64,000 nucleotides of DNA from Neodiprion pinetum (Eukaryota; Arthropoda; Insecta; Hymenoptera; Diprionidae): NCBI RefSeq assembly GCF_021155775.2, contig NC_060235.2, forward strand, positions 16,986,693 to 17,050,692. Reading direction: 5' to 3'. A model generated the notes under the pieces. That model was given only the letters and a program-made list of their open reading frames with translations, did no database searches and had not been told where the DNA came from. The position numbers and the translations under genes are program-made. The stretch's first letter is position 1; the number at the start of each line of letters is the position of its first letter. Below are positions 59,671 to 64,000 of this stretch, piece after piece.

Positions 59671-59885
59671 GTCCGACCTCAGAAATTTCCGTGTTCTAGT
59701 CTTATCACGATTTATTTACAACTGCAAGTGATCTTTGTTACTACGTATAACCCCCCAAGTAACAAGATTCCGTCAGAATCATCGAGTCTTGATAGTTTTT
59801 TCGATTTTACATCCGCCATATCGGATTCAGGAATCATCAAATTTCAGGCGGAAATATTGAGTCAAAAAATGTGTGACTGAAAGGA
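59671..59885 (-). mobile_element. Repeat of the TTAA...CCTTTCAGTC family, joined to a family D copy
   Basis: On the minus strand it starts after TTAA (59889-59886) with TCCTTTCAGTCACAC, like the ends at 33104 and 50086, and aligns with 50086-50340. Similarity stops where the family D copy begins, suggesting a nested insertion or a composite element. Confidence 0.65.
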
Positions 59886-60867
59886 TTAATATCACGGACC
59901 AGCGTTATATTCCTTCTTTCCACCTCGACGTTCCCCGCAACGCGGTGCAAAATCACGGACCGCGATTCACGTCCGTGGATGAGATGATGCAAAATTGCTA
60001 TCGAGATGAGGGTTATCTTTTTCAGGTTTCGTAATGGCGGTGATCGAGCTAACGATAAGTCGATCATCTGACTTATTGCAGTACATTTTGAAGCCCATTT
60101 CCGGACGGAAATTGATCGCGCTTGTACGACGTAACGTAGCTAAGCGACACCGTAGATCCACGTGGAAACGATGACCTGTCGCAACGTCGTGTCGTGTATA
60201 TAACTTCGTCCTCTCTTCCAGCATTCATCACTCGATAGCACTGTTTGTATAAACATGTAGTATTTCCAGCTAGAACTTATTACAAGAACTCCGGCGATAG
60301 GATCGTCGACGTTGTGTTTAAATACGTCTACGAAAGGATTTCTACGTAAGGTGCAGATTGAGTCCCATAGAAGCGTCGTCGTTAATCTATCTACATATAA
60401 TCATCCGTTACGCCCGGGTTTACGTCCAATCAAGTGGTGAGAATTTATTACAAACATAGCAGAGTGTATTCCGATTATTTTCTCACGAAGCAGCTTGTGC
60501 CGTAGATTCTTTCAAACCGACGTAAAGGAAACTGGTCCCAGTGTACGACCGAAACTCGTTCGTCGGTCACAGTCATTTGAAATAGACCAAGCAAACGAGT
60601 CGCGGTTTTCCAAATACGTTCTCTTTCAAGTTGACGATAAAATTCGTTAGTTTGTCGGTCGACGTATTAGGAATCTTCGGCATGCATATTTTCACCGAAT
60701 GTTTACATACAAAGAACCTGTACATCATATTTCATCGTGGAAAGAAACGTATAGTACATTCTGAACATAACATTTGCCAAATATGACTCATGCGTGTACA
60801 TAATACGAAATACATCAGCTACGCTTCCCCTCCGACGAGGTTGGAAAAATGACGCGCAAATTCTCTG

Positions 60868-60886
60868 CCCCCCCCCCCCCCCCCCC
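60868..60886 (+). repeat. 19-base C homopolymer
   Basis: Nineteen consecutive Cs as given. Confidence 0.9.
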
Positions 60887-61315
60887 TATATCACCACCGC
60901 ATACGAATGCCGTGGAAATATTGCGTCGTGCAGGACGAGAGCGGTTTAAGACCTTGAAGTGGTAAAAATCGCGTATGGAAATGACTGACGCGTAGTTTAC
61001 ACGGTACGCATTCGAATAGAATTGCACAAGGGTCGAAGAGGGCGGCAAGTGCGGAGGTAAGAAGGCACTTCTGAGGTATGAGGGTGTCGTGTTGGCTAGA
61101 TAGGCGGATTTGCGCCTCGGCTAAAGAGACCTTGCGCGGTTCTGGTGCCGCGTTGTAGGTATAACAGGCATGAGTTGTATGTACAGCGAAGGACGAGGTT
61201 GCGCGGCATCGTGCATGTGCATGTTCTCTTGCAAGGCGCATCGTGGTGCATTCGTGCAGGATGAGCAACAGGAAAGCGGGAAGCGGCGATGCTTTTTATC
61301 GAGTGACTGGTGGAG

Positions 61316-61336
61316 GAGTCGAGTCGAGTCGAGTCG
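61316..61336. repeat. (GAGTC)n pentamer repeat
   Basis: Four GAGTC units, followed at once by GGTCTAGACTGGCTGCTGC. Confidence 0.9.
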
Positions 61337-62717
61337 GTCTAGACTGGCTGCTGCTTCGGACGAGGGACTCCAGGGAAGGCGCTCGTCTCCCGCCTTTCGT
61401 GCGGTGCGGCGTCGTTTCTGACTCGAATTGGGGGCGGGAGACGACGAGACGAACCGCGATTACCGTCGGCGATGTATCGCAGGTGGTGGGTGCAGTTGGG
61501 GATTCGATACGTCACTCGACCGCGGTGACCAACGAAATTCCTGTCGTAGTAGAATAGGTAAAGAGTGGTAGACTGGATCGCGGTCAGGAGACGATGGAAA
61601 TGATCGGGCGATCGATTGGTTTTAAGGTGCGACTCGGGCAATGGTCCGACGAGAAGTCCTCAGAGTCTACGATACTTTCGGTCCAAGGCACGTATACCCG
61701 TAATTTAGATGGCTGGAGTATAACACTGTACGGACGGACTGGAGAGTGAATTCAACGCCGCGCAGTTTACAGTTAAATGCCGCCGCCGACGCGGGAATAA
61801 GATATACGTATGCCACCATACCCCGCTGCTGCTGCTGCCTGCTACAGAGATAATCGCGTCCCCCTTTCATACATTATCCAGACCTTCGAAGAGATTATAC
61901 CGTGTGCGCTGAACGTTCGTTAATCGATGGTATACTGTATCTGGTACAACGCGATGTATGCGGTGCACAAGATGCGTATAAAAGGACTTAAAAGCTTTGG
62001 TTATATTATACCCGTTGTGTGAATACGCGATATCAGCATGTGTAATAATCGACTCGAATCTTCCGTATGAATATTGAATATGCAAAGCGAACGGTAACTC
62101 TTTTCTTTTTCGTAGTAGAAACGGCGGATTGAACATTGCGAGAATGTTCTTGAATTAACTCAAAGGATCTCTTATTAAGCATAAGTGAAACCATTCACGA
62201 TACCGGATAATTGATCTTTCAGCGGTGTTGGGAAATAAGAGAGCCACGATTATCACGGAGAATTAGTTCATTCGTGGCGAACTTTAAACAAACGGATTCC
62301 GTCTGAATTCGTTCATCACCGTGACTGATTTGCGTATAATAATCGCGGGACAGAAATAACCCAAGAACCCAAAACAACCCAAGTATTTTCCTCTAAACAA
62401 TAATAAATTAATACATCCTCGACGAAGGAGGGCGAAGAACAGAAATTGTCCCGAACTACGGTGTACTACAAATGTGGAACGGTGATGGTGCTTTTCGATC
62501 AAATGGCGACTGCACATCACGCGCACATCGTGTTACGAACGCGTAAAAGTATATAATCATTGGTGAAACGTCGATGCACGGAACTCGGTGCAGTCTAGAC
62601 GGTGGAGGATCTCGTCGTTCGCAGAGCCTTGGGAATGATTTGAGAGTGAGGGTGTGCAGCAGAACAAGTTGCACGAGTATGGGTAGTTATACACCAGCGT
62701 TAGGTAGGTACCTAGAC

Positions 62718-62771
62718 TCTCCTCCTCCTCCTCCTCCTCCTCCTCCTCCTCCTCCTCCTCCTCCTCCTCCT
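62718..62771. repeat. (CTC)n trinucleotide tract
   Basis: About eighteen uninterrupted CTC units. Frames through it encode poly-Pro, poly-Ser, poly-Glu or poly-Gly and are not called. Confidence 0.95.
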
Positions 62772-64000
62772 GCATCCATCGAGTGCATTGCATTGCAGAG
62801 GCGGCGAGTGCGACTGGAGTCTGTACAGAGATGACGTGGGGGCGTGGAGGGCGGACCGGGTGGGTTTCTGCATCGGATCAACTGCATCGGGTGTCGTGAC
62901 GACGGAGGTTGCCGCGTGACGTCGGACGTCCCCTGACCGTCTGGTGTCCCCCTTGCCGCCCCTTGCCGCCCCGTGCCGAGTCATTTCAATGTCAGCTTTC
63001 GTCAGGCAAGCGCGTTGCGGTTATTAGGTGACCGCCGCTTGCGTAGGTACATGCAACGTGTGCATTTCCATGCCGTCAAGATACTCCCAGTTGAAAACGG
63101 TGCGTTAATGACGTCGCGGGATCATTTTGCCACTTTGAAACATCGCCGTATTGATGAGGACGATGCCTGTTGTCGACCTTGTCACGGACCTTTTTCAGAT
63201 TTAACCATCTCTTCATTCTGATTGCATCCTTGGTCACGGTCGAGTACGCGCGACGAGATTCGGTCGGAGGACATCTCAAACGTGTGTGAAAAAATATAAG
63301 ATTTGTCGAGAAAACGACTTTGTCTGCCTACCTATCGATTTGGTTAAAACTTGATGTTACACTCGGAAAAACATTTCATCGTGTTGACCAAAATTTGCTA
63401 ATGGCAACGAAATTTCAGGATTAATATACATCCAACCGAACATTATTTTTATACAACGAAAAAGCCTAGCTGATTGTTGATAGTGGGCGAAAAATGCAAC
63501 GTTTTTGCAATATCTAAGAAAAAGTTTGACACCACTGTTGAATTTATTGTTTTTATTAAAATGGAAAGCGGTAGTTTTATTTATAATAATAATGTATTTT
63601 ACGTAAATTATATACATGGAAACTTCTTCCCTGTTTGGTAAGCGCGCGTCTCACTTAACCCTTTCTATTATAAGTCTCTGGTTCAACAGAACCGTTTCTC
63701 CTTCTATGTTCGCACACTTCTTCAGTTTCTTTTTCTTACTTACAATACTTTAATCTTGACACTAAGGAAACAAATATAAGCCGACTAATTCAAGGTGAAA
63801 GATAATTTGCTTGTATTCCAACAACCACAATCCCACAGATTCTGTCGCTATTACGAAATCAGATCTACACAGTGATGTATCGTTTCGTAAATATTGAAAA
63901 ATGATTTTTTTATTGTTGTAACTGTAAAAATAAACGTTTGATTGTAATTTATGCTACTCGAATTAAGTGTTACATCAAACGACGACAAAGAAATATGCCA

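Larger units (their letters stand above)
59890..64000. other. Intergenic stretch
   Basis: Contains homopolymer and trinucleotide tracts listed separately, and GC-richer patches near 61300-61530 and 62780-62990. The last kilobase is AT-rich. Short frames in several phases, none with a recognisable domain or good splice boundaries. Confidence 0.45.

Noticed and set aside
1..64000. Bacterial-type systems (CRISPR arrays, operons, defence islands) and rRNA genes
   Set aside because: No regularly spaced repeats with unique spacers, no compact gene arrays and no rRNA-like sequence. The window has eukaryotic, intron-rich and transposon-rich character throughout.

Overview
This is a eukaryotic, arthropod-type genomic window with no complete protein-coding gene. 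It shows no bacterial gene organisation, and the open frames are short and mostly made of low-complexity sequence. Abundant microsatellites, short transposon-derived elements with TTAA or TA target sites, and a short TTAGG run point to an insect. A hymenopteran is my guess, but nothing here fixes the order or species.

The best gene evidence is on the minus strand. A candidate first coding exon (40387 down to 40222) ends in a CAC/GTGAGT donor, and a second (20825 down to 20641) lies between a TTCGCAG acceptor and a GTGAGT donor. Their phases match (1 to 1), giving 117 residues with one membrane segment and a 19.4 kb intron. The rest of that gene would lie below 20.6 kb, where I found no convincing exon, or beyond the left edge. 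I could not name the family. A second, weaker candidate is a 75-base plus-strand exon at 38244-38318 encoding a signal-peptide-like start, inside that intron.

Most of the other recognisable structure is non-autonomous DNA transposons and inverted repeats. They include a 1.9 kb element with perfect 42-bp terminal repeats (6168-8049) and a 0.4 kb deleted relative (12013-12411) sitting at the centre of a near-perfect palindrome. Other elements have TTAA sites (13254-13894, 33104-33692, 48264-49049), a pogo/Tigger-like TA site (27975-28312), a hAT-like 8-bp site (39266-39495) or a 3-bp site (45468-45762). A 215-bp family is present twice (27578-27792 and 31571-31779). Three foldbacks stand out: an almost perfect 149-bp hairpin at 33915-34244, a 740-bp foldback at 8919-9660 and a miRNA-sized hairpin at 14152-14239.

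By region: 1-6 kb is gene-poor sequence with microsatellites; 6-13.9 kb is a transposon cluster; 13.9-20.6 kb is mostly unique sequence with one short element; 20.8-40.2 kb is the proposed intron, holding about ten short elements; 40.2-41.1 kb is the GC-rich candidate first exon; 41-64 kb is presumed upstream or intergenic DNA, with more short elements, GC-rich islands and long G/C homopolymers. No tRNA, rRNA, CRISPR array or intact transposase gene was seen.
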